A stretch of 64,000 nt of DNA from contig JBCDFR010000002.1 in the NCBI GenBank assembly GCA_039177505.1, forward strand, positions 103,435 to 167,434. Reading direction: 5' to 3'. Below are positions 9,555 through 17,328 of the stretch, in pieces. Under the pieces are notes generated by a model. The model searched no databases and was not told where the DNA came from. It saw only the letters and a list, made by a program, of their open reading frames with translations. How positions within the stretch are numbered: position 1 is the stretch's first letter; the number at the start of each line of letters is the position of its first letter. The stretch is from JABSQH01 sp039177505 (GTDB taxonomy: Bacteria > Actinomycetota > Acidimicrobiia > Acidimicrobiales > Ilumatobacteraceae). The translations under genes and the position numbers were made by a program.

Positions 9555-10085
9555 TCAGAGGTAGACGCCGGACCCTTCGCTTCCAGCAACTGGCGTCTCG
9601 CCCGGCTGCGGGAGTTGTCGGATCTGCTCGAGCTGCTGGCGCGCCGCGTACTGCTGAGCCAGCAGCGTGGCCTGGATGCCGTGGAACAGCCCTTCCAACC
9701 AGCCGACGAGCTGCGCCTGGGCCACCCGCAACTCGGCCGCGGTCGGCGCTTCGTCACCACCGAATGGCAAGGCCAGGCTGAACAACTCGTTGGCCAGGTC
9801 GGTTGACAACGCCTCGGCAAGCTCGGTCACCGAGCGTTCATACATCTCTGCGAGACGCTCGCGCGATGCTTCATCGAGCGTCAACGAGCGAACCTCTTCC
9901 AGCATCTGCTTGACCATCGAGCCGATTCGCATGACCTTGGCCGGCTCGGTGATGGCGTCTCCGCCGGCCTCATCCGAATCGCTTCCGTCGGCGTTGCCGG
10001 CAGCAGCGATCGCCGCCGTCGCTGGATCCGGTGGCTCGATGCCGTCGGGCCGGAGCGGTGTGGGAGCGTCGGGGGTGTCGGACAT
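9555..10085 (-). CDS. bpa: Bacterial proteasome activator
   Basis: A 176-residue protein matching the Bpa/PafE family (mycobacterial Rv3780). The N terminus is disordered and Pro/Ala/Asp rich. A helical core runs from residue ~50 to 160 (VMRIGSMVKQMLEEVRSLTL, then LVGWLEGLFHGIQATLLAQQ). The extreme C terminus is Gly-Val-Tyr-Leu. Val-Tyr-Leu is a full HbYX motif, the tail that docks in the alpha-ring pockets of the 20S proteasome and opens its gate without ATP. This implies that the genome encodes a 20S proteasome elsewhere. A purine-rich GGGGG run directly precedes the ATG. A palindrome lies in the 41-bp gap upstream. Confidence 0.88.
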   Translation of the reverse strand: MSDTPDAPTPLRPDGIEPPDPATAAIAAAGNADGSDSDEAGGDAITEPAKVMRIGSMVKQMLEEVRSLTLDEASRERLAEMYERSVTELAEALSTDLANELFSLALPFGGDEAPTAAELRVAQAQLVGWLEGLFHGIQATLLAQQYAARQQLEQIRQLPQPGETPVAGSEGSGVYL

Positions 10086-10103
10086 CCCCCTTTTCTAGCG
10101 CCT

Positions 10104-10122
10104 GCGCGGCGGCCCGCCGCGC
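10104..10122. repeat. Perfect GC palindrome upstream of bpa
   Basis: GCGCGGCGG (10104-10112) and CCGCCGCGC (10114-10122) are perfect complements around one central base. The element fills most of the gap between the phosphodiesterase stop and the bpa start. No T-run follows on the minus strand, so it does not look like a standard intrinsic terminator. It could stabilise the upstream mRNA 3' end or set relative expression of the two genes. The role is inferred. Confidence 0.5.
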
Positions 10123-10126
10123 CCCG

Positions 10127-11254
10127 TCAGCCGGCTTTCGCCAGCAGTGGCACGTTGATCTCCGCCGACGTCAACGAGCCATGTCGACAGACGAGCTCGA
10201 ACGGCCCCGAATCGGCCTTCTCGTAGAAGCTGACCGGAGCCTGCGCCACGATGGCCACATCGCCGAGTCGAGCGGCGACGGGCGCCGCCATCGCCGGCCC
10301 GTACCAATGCTCGTCGAGGACCTGTTCGCGGGTCACCACCCAGGCCACATCTCCGAACTCGTCGCTCCCCGCCTCGACGAGTGAAGCAACAGCGCCGCGA
10401 CGGGCATGGAGCCAACGGAACCGTCCCTCGCCCGACTGCAACACGACGTGATCGAGCATCGCCTCGCTGGGGTGCAGTACCCGCTCGCCGACATCGACCT
10501 GTCCATGATCGGCGGTCACGAGCAGCGACGCACCGCTGGGCAACACGGCGAGGATTTCAGCGACGATTTGGTCGGCGAAACGCAACTCGGCCTCGTAGAA
10601 GGGCCCAAACCCCCGCTCATGGGCGATCTTGTCGATGCCGCCGTAATAGCAGTACACCAACCGCTCACCACGTCCAAGCTGATCGGCGGCTTCGACGGCG
10701 ATCGACGACGGGCTCCGGTAGCCGACCGGGGTACAGCCACGCTGGTGTGCCTCGCTGAACGCGGACGGATGGAGCTCCGCCGGGCTCACGACCGGTACCG
10801 CATGGCCGAGAAACGGCGGGAAGGGCTGCACGTCACGTGGTGGATGTGAACGGCGCACGCCGGTGTCGCCCACCATCCAACGCAGCGCGTTGATCACCTC
10901 GGACCCGAGCGCGAATCGATACCCGAGGATGCCGTGCTCGCTCGGCGGCAAGCCGGTGGTGATCGACGTCAGCGCCGTGGCCGTGGTCGTCGGCGTCACC
11001 GACTGAATCGAGCCGCCAGTAAACGACGACAACGTCGGCATGTAGGCGCGGTGCGCGGTGAACTGATCCCAACCAAGACCATCGAGCACGAGGAGCACCA
11101 CGGCGTCGCTCTCGGCCACCGGGTCGGGGATCCAGGCCGGCATCGGGCCGCCGCCTGGCGGGGACAGCAGCGCTGGGATGATGCCTCGCAGGTTGGGCCC
11201 GCTGTAGTCGGGGACGATCGGTCCGCCGGTGGTCACGGCGAGCAAGTTGATCAC
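10127..11254 (-). CDS. Alkaline phosphatase-superfamily nucleotide pyrophosphatase/phosphodiesterase
   Basis: The 375-residue protein has the alkaline-phosphatase-superfamily layout. VVLLVLDGLGWDQF (residues ~50-63) gives the first metal aspartate. TPTTTATALTSITTGLPPSEHG holds the Thr nucleophile and the family's conserved Gly/His turn (quoted here in pieces: TPTTTATALTSITTG then LPPSEHG). LLVTADHGQVDVG supplies the late Asp-His metal ligands. Proteins of this type hydrolyse phosphodiester or pyrophosphate bonds; substrate is unknown. The start is GTG at 11254 (MINLLAVTTGG...), with no export signal visible. It is divergent from the Rrf2 regulator across 114 bp and is followed by bpa. Confidence 0.85.
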   Translation of the reverse strand: MINLLAVTTGGPIVPDYSGPNLRGIIPALLSPPGGGPMPAWIPDPVAESDAVVLLVLDGLGWDQFTAHRAYMPTLSSFTGGSIQSVTPTTTATALTSITTGLPPSEHGILGYRFALGSEVINALRWMVGDTGVRRSHPPRDVQPFPPFLGHAVPVVSPAELHPSAFSEAHQRGCTPVGYRSPSSIAVEAADQLGRGERLVYCYYGGIDKIAHERGFGPFYEAELRFADQIVAEILAVLPSGASLLVTADHGQVDVGERVLHPSEAMLDHVVLQSGEGRFRWLHARRGAVASLVEAGSDEFGDVAWVVTREQVLDEHWYGPAMAAPVAARLGDVAIVAQAPVSFYEKADSGPFELVCRHGSLTSAEINVPLLAKAG

Positions 11255-11330
11255 GTCTTCACCGGCGGGACAAGACCCTGCTCGACGACAACGCGACCAG
11301 GTCGGCCGGAAACGTCACAACGGGGTCACG

Positions 11331-11360
11331 TTGCGGGTGCGTTCGAGCGAAGTCGTTATG
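11331..11360 (+). promoter_or_regulatory. Possible promoter for the Rrf2 gene in the divergent 11255-11368 gap
   Basis: A TTGCGG (11331-11336) and a GTTATG (11355-11360) are spaced 18 bp apart. The GTG start lies only eight bases past the second box, so a transcript from here would be leaderless or nearly so, a common actinobacterial arrangement. Two GTCAC direct repeats (11314 and 11325) lie 11 bp apart just upstream and could be a binding site for the regulator itself or for another protein. All are weak matches. Confidence 0.3.
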
Positions 11361-11368
11361 TTGGCCAG

Positions 11369-11806
11369 GTGCGGATCTCGACCCGAGGTGACTACGCCTG
11401 TCGGGCGTTGTTGTCGCTGGCGCTGCACGCCGACGAGGGTGGCCCGACGTCGGTCCGCGACATCGCCGATCGAACTGCACTCCCCCAGCCGTACCTCGAA
11501 CAGATCCTGCTCGCGCTCAAGGGCGCCGGGCTCGTGCGTTCCAAACGTGGCGTCGGAGGCGGGTACGTACTCGCTCGCCCACCCGCAGAGATCAAGCTCA
11601 GCGAAATCGTCTCGGCCGTCGACGGACCGATCACACTCGGCGATTTCGGGCAGCCGCACCAAGACGGCGCCTGCGACCACGAGGGCCAGTGCGTGCTCCT
11701 ACAGATCTGGGATCTCGCCGGCGAACACATGCGCACCTACCTCGACAGCTACACCCTCGACCAGATCGCAGCAATCGCCAACGGCGATGCTCCCTGGCCG
11801 TCCTGA
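11369..11806 (+). CDS. Rrf2-family transcriptional regulator
   Basis: The 145-residue regulator has a typical Rrf2 winged helix: RISTRGDYACRALLSLALHA, then SVRDIADRTALPQPYLEQIL (recognition helix) and the wing GLVRSKRGVGGGYVLARP. I chose the GTG at 11369 because it gives the standard N terminus. Cysteines are at 11, 102 and 108. IscR/NsrR-type members bind an Fe-S cluster through three cysteines spaced C-x5-C-x5-C. Here the third position (114) is Trp, so cluster binding would need another ligand, such as Cys11, or is absent. It is divergent from the phosphodiesterase gene and convergent with rluD. No iron-sulfur assembly genes are nearby, so its target is unknown. Confidence 0.9.
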   Translation: MRISTRGDYACRALLSLALHADEGGPTSVRDIADRTALPQPYLEQILLALKGAGLVRSKRGVGGGYVLARPPAEIKLSEIVSAVDGPITLGDFGQPHQDGACDHEGQCVLLQIWDLAGEHMRTYLDSYTLDQIAAIANGDAPWPS

Positions 11807-11843
11807 TTGGGCGCGGCCCGAAACGACTTGTCCGGCCGTACGC

Positions 11844-12758
11844 CTAACTGGTGGTGGCGAGCCAGGTCGTCAGGTCGGGCGGGAGCGGGGCGTGGTAGGT
11901 CACCCGCTCCCCCGTTTCCGGGTGATCGAACGACAGCTCAGCTGCGTGCAGGAACGGACGCGTCAATCCGTAGCGGTCACGCCCGCGGCTGTACACGTCG
12001 TCACCGACGATCGGATGGCCGATCGAGGCGACGTGAACCCGGATCTGATGTGTTCGGCCGGTCTGCAAACGGCATGACAGACGCGAGCCGACCAGCGGGG
12101 CCTCAATGTGACCGATGATCTCGTATTCGGTACGCGCATCACGACCGTTAGCGACGACCGCCATGCGGAGCGGATCGCGCGGATCCCGCCCGACAGGGGC
12201 ATCGATCAGTCCCTTCGCCGCCTCGGGAACCCCCCACACCACTGCGTCGTAGCGCCGACTCGGGCGATGCGCGGCAAACTGTTCGATCAACGCCACCCGC
12301 GCGTGCTCGGTGCGCGCCACAACGAGCAGCCCTGAACTCCCCGCATCGAGACGGTGAACAATGCCCGGTCGTTGCGGTTCGCCCACTGCGGACAGCTCCG
12401 GAAAGCGGGCCAATAGGCCATTGACCAACGTGCCATGCGCATTCCCGGCACCGGGATGCACCACCAGTCCGGGTGGCTTGTCGACCACGATCACGTCGGC
12501 GTCCGCGTGCACGATCCGGACATCGATCGACGAATCGGCCGCCGGTAGTTGCTCCTCCGGGATCGCTGCCGGGTCGATCGCGATGAATCTGCCACCGTCG
12601 ACCCGGACCTTGCCGCTGGTGGCCACGACATCGTCGATGCTGACGCCGCCGTGCTCGACCAGCCGCGCGGCGTCCGCTCTGCTGACATCAGCAATCAGCG
12701 CCACGATTCGGTCGAGACGCTGGCCGGCGAGGGCCTCGGGGATCTCCTCGCTGATCAT
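11844..12758 (-). CDS. rluD: RluA/RluD-family rRNA pseudouridine synthase
   Basis: A 304-residue enzyme with an N-terminal S4 RNA-binding domain (residues ~13-75, RLDRIVALIADVSRADAARL). The catalytic domain contains GIVHRLDAGSSGLLVVART; Asp138 of HRLD is the nucleophile. The family isomerises uridines in 23S rRNA; the exact target site is not readable from sequence. It starts three bases after the lspA stop, and lspA-rluD adjacency is common in actinobacteria. It is the last gene of the long minus-strand division/cell-wall run and converges with the Rrf2 gene. Confidence 0.93.
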   Translation of the reverse strand: MISEEIPEALAGQRLDRIVALIADVSRADAARLVEHGGVSIDDVVATSGKVRVDGGRFIAIDPAAIPEEQLPAADSSIDVRIVHADADVIVVDKPPGLVVHPGAGNAHGTLVNGLLARFPELSAVGEPQRPGIVHRLDAGSSGLLVVARTEHARVALIEQFAAHRPSRRYDAVVWGVPEAAKGLIDAPVGRDPRDPLRMAVVANGRDARTEYEIIGHIEAPLVGSRLSCRLQTGRTHQIRVHVASIGHPIVGDDVYSRGRDRYGLTRPFLHAAELSFDHPETGERVTYHAPLPPDLTTWLATTS

Positions 12759-12761
12759 GGA

Positions 12762-13292
12762 TCAGCGATCAGGTGTGTCGACGTCGGTCGCAGCCACGGT
12801 CTGGGGCTCGTCGTCGTCACCGTTTCGGCGTCGCGCCTGCAGGACGCTCCCGAGGATCAACAACCCAGCTCCGATATTGATCGCCATGTCGGCAATGTTG
12901 AAGATCGGGAACCACTGAAAGTCGATGAAGTCGACAACAGCGCCGCGGAACCATGCATCACCGCGAAACAGACGGTCGATCAGATTGCCTGCCGCACCAC
13001 CGATCAACAGGCCCATACCGATCGCGCTCAGTCGGCTCGATTCGTTGCGCAAGGTGAGCAGCAACCACACGATGACCAGGGTGGCAACCACGCCGATCAC
13101 CGGCCCGAGCCCTTGGCCCCGACCAAACGCCATGCCGCTGTTGAAGGCCAGGTTGAACTGCAGCGTCCACACCACGTGGATCGTGCGACCGTCGCTCAAC
13201 TCGTTGAGCGCCCACTCCTTCGTCAGTTGATCGACAACGACGACCGCCACAGCGATCGCCAGCGGCAACCGCCAGTTCCCAGGGAGGCTCAT
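12762..13292 (-). CDS. lspA: Lipoprotein signal peptidase II
   Basis: The 176-residue membrane aspartyl protease has four hydrophobic helices (about 10-22, 60-80, 88-105, 130-150). Conserved stretches are VVVVDQLTKEWA, FNLAFNSGMAFG, GNLIDR, FRGAVVDFIDF (catalytic Asp121) and FNIADMAI (catalytic Asp135). It cleaves the signal peptide of diacylglyceryl-modified prolipoproteins in the cytoplasmic membrane. Candidate substrates in this window are the LpqB-like and DUF4333 lipoproteins. The C-terminal ~25 residues are acidic and probably cytoplasmic. It lies 18 bp after the DksA-like gene and three bases before rluD. Confidence 0.97.
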   Translation of the reverse strand: MSLPGNWRLPLAIAVAVVVVDQLTKEWALNELSDGRTIHVVWTLQFNLAFNSGMAFGRGQGLGPVIGVVATLVIVWLLLTLRNESSRLSAIGMGLLIGGAAGNLIDRLFRGDAWFRGAVVDFIDFQWFPIFNIADMAINIGAGLLILGSVLQARRRNGDDDEPQTVAATDVDTPDR

Positions 13293-13310
13293 CGAGGCAC
13301 CGGCCGAGAT

Positions 13311-14084
13311 CTATCGCGGTCCGATGCCGCCGACCTTCTCGGCCGCGAGCACCGTGGTCTCGGGGATCGCCTCGAGCCGCTCGCGCGGAATCGGTTGTCC
13401 GGACACTTCGGAGTAGCCGTACGTGCCCGCCTCGATTCGGTCCAAAGCGGCGTCGATCTCGCTCACCGTCTGACGCGACTGGCTCGACAGCACCCGGTCG
13501 AGATCGCGTTGGACCACCATCGTGTCGCCTTCGCCGCCCTCGTCATCGAACTGCACGTCACCCATTTCGCCGTCCTCGATCAGGCTGGTCGCCTCGTCTT
13601 CGAGTCGGGTCGCTCGTGCCAGTTCCGCAGCCCGCCTGGCGTTCAGCTCGTCGCGTTGCGCCTTGAGGAACTTGACGTCGAAGTCCTTGGTGTAGGAAAT
13701 GCCGTCCTTGGTCGTGCCCCTGGGAGCGGGAATCTCGGGTCCGTTCGACGTTGCCGGCTTCTTGGCCGGCTTCGCGGGTTTCTTGGCCGTCGACTTTTTG
13801 GAAGCGGTCGACGACTTCTTGGCGGCCGACGTTTTCTTGGCCGGGGCCTTCTTGCCCGCCGCCTTCTTGGGCGCAGACGCCCGAGATGCGGGCTTTTTGG
13901 CAGGCTTCGCCGACTTCTTCGCCGTCGACTTCTTGGAATGCGTCGACTTCTTGGCGGCCGACGTCTTCTTGGCCGGGGCCTTCTTGGCTGACGACGTTCG
14001 CTTCTTTGCAGCCGTCTTCTTGGCAGGTTTTTTCTTTGACGAGCCAGACGTGCGCGATGAACCCGATGACTTCGCTGCGGCCAC
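13311..14084 (-). CDS. TraR/DksA-like protein with histone-H1-like Lys/Ala tail and no zinc-finger cysteines
   Basis: The GTG at 14084 is preceded by AAGGAG seven bases upstream, which decides the start (257 residues). Residues 1-112 are almost entirely Lys, Ala, Ser, Thr and Pro in AKK/PAKK repeats, like histone H1 or the mycobacterial HupB tail. Residues ~130-257 resemble actinobacterial DksA/TraR proteins: coiled-coil helices with acidic segments (LARATRLEDEATSLIEDGEM), then GTYGYSEVSGQPIPRERLEA. In that last stretch, the zinc-finger Cys-x-x-Cys is Ser-x-x-Ser, and the second cysteine pair is also missing; the protein has no cysteine at all. DksA-type proteins enter the RNA polymerase secondary channel. 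The basic tail should bind DNA or RNA. Placement just before lspA is usual for this family. Confidence 0.82.
   Translation of the reverse strand: MAAAKSSGSSRTSGSSKKKPAKKTAAKKRTSSAKKAPAKKTSAAKKSTHSKKSTAKKSAKPAKKPASRASAPKKAAGKKAPAKKTSAAKKSSTASKKSTAKKPAKPAKKPATSNGPEIPAPRGTTKDGISYTKDFDVKFLKAQRDELNARRAAELARATRLEDEATSLIEDGEMGDVQFDDEGGEGDTMVVQRDLDRVLSSQSRQTVSEIDAALDRIEAGTYGYSEVSGQPIPRERLEAIPETTVLAAEKVGGIGPR
13752..13985 (-). repeat. Internal direct duplication in the Lys/Ala tail
   Basis: Codons 34-66 (13887-13985) and 78-111 (13752-13853) encode nearly the same ~33-residue block, starting KKAPAKKTSAAKKS and ending AKPAKKPA. At the DNA level, about 45 bases at the start of the two blocks differ by only a few substitutions, plus a one-codon insertion in the second block. 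This indicates a recent tandem-type duplication rather than convergent low-complexity drift. Confidence 0.75.
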
Positions 14085-14180
14085 GGATGTCTCCTTCCGG
14101 CGGGGGTGAGCGCCGGACTCTACCGGAGGACGAGCGGTGAAACGAGTATCGGGCACCGCATTCGTATGCAACGCCGCGGG

Positions 14181-17100
14181 CTACGCCGTGGCGCGTCGCT
14201 CGACGACGACCTCCGGGTCCGCCGCATCGTCAGCCGAATGGTCGACGTCGCCGTCGAGAGCGAGCGCCAGCGTTTCTCCGGCGATCAGCTCGTGGTGTGC
14301 TTCGAGCGCATCGACCCACGCTGCGCCGCCGCTCACCTGGACAGCGATCCGATCGGAGACATCGAGCTGAGCATCGCGCCTCGCCTGCTGGATGATTCGC
14401 ACAAGGTCGCGCGCCCGCCCTTCCTGTTCGAGTGCAGGGGTCACCTCGATGTCGAGCGCTACGACGCCTTCCGATGACGACAATGCAGTGCTCGCGACGT
14501 CGTCGCTCGCGATCATCTCGAGCCGGTACTCACCGGGCCGCAGCTCGTGCCCACCGACCACAACGGTGCCGTCGTCGACCTGCCAATCGCCCGCTTTGTG
14601 GGCTGCGACCACGGCTTGCATGTCTCGGCCGAGGCGCGGACCGAGTACGGCCGGAACGAGTTGCAGTGTCTCGTTGGCAACGGCGCCGACGTCTGCGGTC
14701 AACTCGACATCGTGCACGTTGACCTCGTCGGCGATGAGGTCACGGAACGGGGCCAATCGCTCCGCATCGGTGCTCGCCACCGTGAGCGTTGCCAGCGGTA
14801 GACGGACACGGCGCAGATGCGCCTTTCGAACCGACAACGTCGCAGAACACACGTCGCGGGCCAGGTCCATCGACTGGACGAGATCGACATCGGCGGGGAG
14901 TTCGTCGGCGCTGGGCCAGTCGGCGAGATGAACGCTTCCTTCGCCATGCAGTCCGAGATAGATCGACTCCGACACCAGTGGCAGCAACGGTGCAACCGTT
15001 CGAACGAACACGGACATCACCGTGTGCAGTGTGTCGATCGCATCGGGATCACCGTCCCAGAATCGTGCCCGGCTGCGACGCACGTACCAGTTGGTCAGCA
15101 CGTCGAGGTATGTCCGTACCGTCTGGCAGGCGCCGAACATGTCGAGGTCGTCGAGCTCGCGAGTGACATCGTCGACCAGCTCGGCGGTCTTGGCTAGTAC
15201 GTATCGATCGAGGACGTCCTCGGAGTCGGTGCGCACCCGTGGCTCATGCCCAGATGCGTTGGCGTACAGCGCGAGGAAATACCAGGTGTTCCACAGCGGC
15301 AGGAGTACCTGCCGAACCGTGTCGCGCATGCCCACCTCGGTGACCATCCCGTCACCGCCACGCAAGATCGGCGATGACAGCAGATGCCAACGCATGGCGT
15401 CGGCACCGTGCGTGTCGAACATCACCTGGGGATCGGGATAGTTGTCGAGACTCTTCGACATCTTCTGCCCGTCGTCGCCGAGCACGATGCCGTGGCTCAC
15501 ACAGTTGAGAAACGCCGGTCGGTCGAACAACGCAGTGGCCAACACGTGCAGTGTGTAGAACCAGCCTCGGGTCTGCCCGATGTACTCGACGATGAAGTCC
15601 CCGGGGTAGTGGTGCTCGAACCACTCGGTGTTCTCGAACGGATAGTGCACCTGGGCGAACGGCATCGAGCCCGACTCGAACCAGCAGTCGAGTACCTCGG
15701 GCACACGACGCATCATCGAGCGGCCCGTCGGATCGTCCGGGTTGGGTCGAACCAGCTCGTCCACCATCGGCCGGTGCAGGTTGTCTGGTCGGACACCGAA
15801 GTCGGCCTCGATCTCGTCGAGACTGCCGTACACGTCGACCCGCGGATACGCCGAGTCGTCGCTGCGCCACACAGGAATCGGCGAGCCCCAGAACCGATTC
15901 CGGCTGATCGACCAGTCGCGTGCGCCTTCCAGCCATCGGCCGAATCGGCCATCGCGCACGTTCTCGGGAACCCAGTTGATCTGTTGATTGAGCTCGACCA
16001 TGCGGTCGCGGACGTCGGTGACCTTGACATACCAGCTCGGGAGCGCCCGATAGATGATCGGCGTGTTCGTGCGCCAGCAATGGGGGTAGTTGTGCTCGTA
16101 GGTGTCGTGGCGGACGAGCCGTCCATCGGCCTTGAGCCACTTGATGATCTCGGGATTCGCGTCGAACACGTTCAGGCCGGCGAAGTCGCTGACCTCCTCG
16201 GTGAATCGCCCCTGGTCGTCGACGGGGACAACCATGCCCATTCCGTTGTCTTCGCCGATGCGTTGATCGTCCTCGCCGAAGCCAGGTGCGCTGTGGACGA
16301 TGCCGGTGCCTTCGTCGGTGGCGACGAAGTCGTCGCCCACCACACGAAAGCCGTACAGGTCGGGCCGGTCAGCGAAGTACGGGAAGAGCGGAGCGTAGGT
16401 CCGGCCCATGAGTTCGCGACCTTGCACGACGCCATGCTCGGTCGCTTCGCCGAGTTGTTGTTCGTAGGTGGCCACCGCGTCTGCGCCGAGGACGTAGTAC
16501 ACGCCATCGAGCTCCATGATCGAGTAATCGAGCTCGGGACCGACAATGAGCGCCAGGTTCGACGGCAACGTCCACGGCGTTGTGGTCCACGCAAGCATTT
16601 TCATCGGCCCCGGATCCCCCGGTTGGGGGTGCAGGTCGAACGCCACTGTCACCGCCGGGTCCTGGCGCGGGCGAGTGGCGTCGTCTAGTCGGATCTCGAA
16701 GTTCGACAATGGCGTTTCCGCGCCCCACGAGTAGGGCATGACGCGGTTGGCCTCGTAGACGAGTCCTTTGTCCCAGAGCTGCTTGAACGCCCAGATCACC
16801 GACTCCATGTAGTCGAGATCCATCGTCTTGTAATCGTTCTCGAAGTCGACCCACCGCGCCTGACGGGTGACGGTCTTTTCCCACTCGTTCGTGTACTGCA
16901 GCACGCTCGCCCGGCAGGCATCGTTGAACCGATCGATGCCGTACTCGGTGATTGCCGGACGACCCGAGATGCCGAGTTCCTGTTCGGCTTTCACCTCAGC
17001 CGGCAGTCCGTGGCAGTCCCAACCGAAACGGCGCTCGACCCGCCGCCCGCGCATGGTCTGATACCGCGGGATGGCGTCCTTGACGAAGCCGGTCAGAAGG

Positions 17101-17288
17101 TGGCCGTAGTGCGGCAACCCGTTGGCGAACGGCGGGCCGTCGTAGAACACGAATTCGTTGGCCCCATCGGTTCCCGCCTCGCGCCCCTCGATCGAGGCGC
17201 CGAACGTGTCGTCTTTGGCCCACCGGGCCAGGATGTCCTCTTCCAAACGAGGGAAGTCAGGACGGGGGTCGACGTCGGGATAGGGCAC
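14181..17288 (-). CDS. ileS: Isoleucyl-tRNA synthetase
   Basis: The 1035-residue class I synthetase has the HIGH-type motif His60-Tyr-Gly-His63 in FANGLPHYGHLL and KMSKS near residue 607 (DGQKMSKSLDNYPDP). An editing CP1 domain lies between them, with an anticodon-binding domain and a ~250-residue C-terminal extension. Length and motif style fit the IleS2 (eukaryotic-like) type, a type often less sensitive to mupirocin; that property is inference from family. The start is GTG at 17288. Only 40 bp separate it from divIVA, leaving no room for the T-box leader seen on some actinobacterial ileS genes. It follows sepF-divIVA as in many actinobacteria. Confidence 0.97.
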   Translation of the reverse strand: MPYPDVDPRPDFPRLEEDILARWAKDDTFGASIEGREAGTDGANEFVFYDGPPFANGLPHYGHLLTGFVKDAIPRYQTMRGRRVERRFGWDCHGLPAEVKAEQELGISGRPAITEYGIDRFNDACRASVLQYTNEWEKTVTRQARWVDFENDYKTMDLDYMESVIWAFKQLWDKGLVYEANRVMPYSWGAETPLSNFEIRLDDATRPRQDPAVTVAFDLHPQPGDPGPMKMLAWTTTPWTLPSNLALIVGPELDYSIMELDGVYYVLGADAVATYEQQLGEATEHGVVQGRELMGRTYAPLFPYFADRPDLYGFRVVGDDFVATDEGTGIVHSAPGFGEDDQRIGEDNGMGMVVPVDDQGRFTEEVSDFAGLNVFDANPEIIKWLKADGRLVRHDTYEHNYPHCWRTNTPIIYRALPSWYVKVTDVRDRMVELNQQINWVPENVRDGRFGRWLEGARDWSISRNRFWGSPIPVWRSDDSAYPRVDVYGSLDEIEADFGVRPDNLHRPMVDELVRPNPDDPTGRSMMRRVPEVLDCWFESGSMPFAQVHYPFENTEWFEHHYPGDFIVEYIGQTRGWFYTLHVLATALFDRPAFLNCVSHGIVLGDDGQKMSKSLDNYPDPQVMFDTHGADAMRWHLLSSPILRGGDGMVTEVGMRDTVRQVLLPLWNTWYFLALYANASGHEPRVRTDSEDVLDRYVLAKTAELVDDVTRELDDLDMFGACQTVRTYLDVLTNWYVRRSRARFWDGDPDAIDTLHTVMSVFVRTVAPLLPLVSESIYLGLHGEGSVHLADWPSADELPADVDLVQSMDLARDVCSATLSVRKAHLRRVRLPLATLTVASTDAERLAPFRDLIADEVNVHDVELTADVGAVANETLQLVPAVLGPRLGRDMQAVVAAHKAGDWQVDDGTVVVGGHELRPGEYRLEMIASDDVASTALSSSEGVVALDIEVTPALEQEGRARDLVRIIQQARRDAQLDVSDRIAVQVSGGAAWVDALEAHHELIAGETLALALDGDVDHSADDAADPEVVVERRATA

Positions 17289-17328
17289 GCCAGCATGCTA
17301 CCGACGCGACTACGTCGCCTGGCCGGGG

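Noticed and set aside
7137..9806. Two long plus-strand frames (about 470 and 410 codons)
   Set aside because: They are antisense to conserved dnaE sequence and have the His/Val/Arg-rich look of GC shadows.
13699..14109. Plus-strand frame rich in repeated FLAG/AGFL hydrophobic units
   Set aside because: It looks like a repeat membrane protein but is the exact antisense of the Lys/Ala tail of the DksA-like gene, which has a good ribosome site and conserved C terminus.
17289..17328. T-box leader for ileS
   Set aside because: Some actinobacterial ileS genes have one, but only 40 bp separate ileS from divIVA, too short for a T-box.
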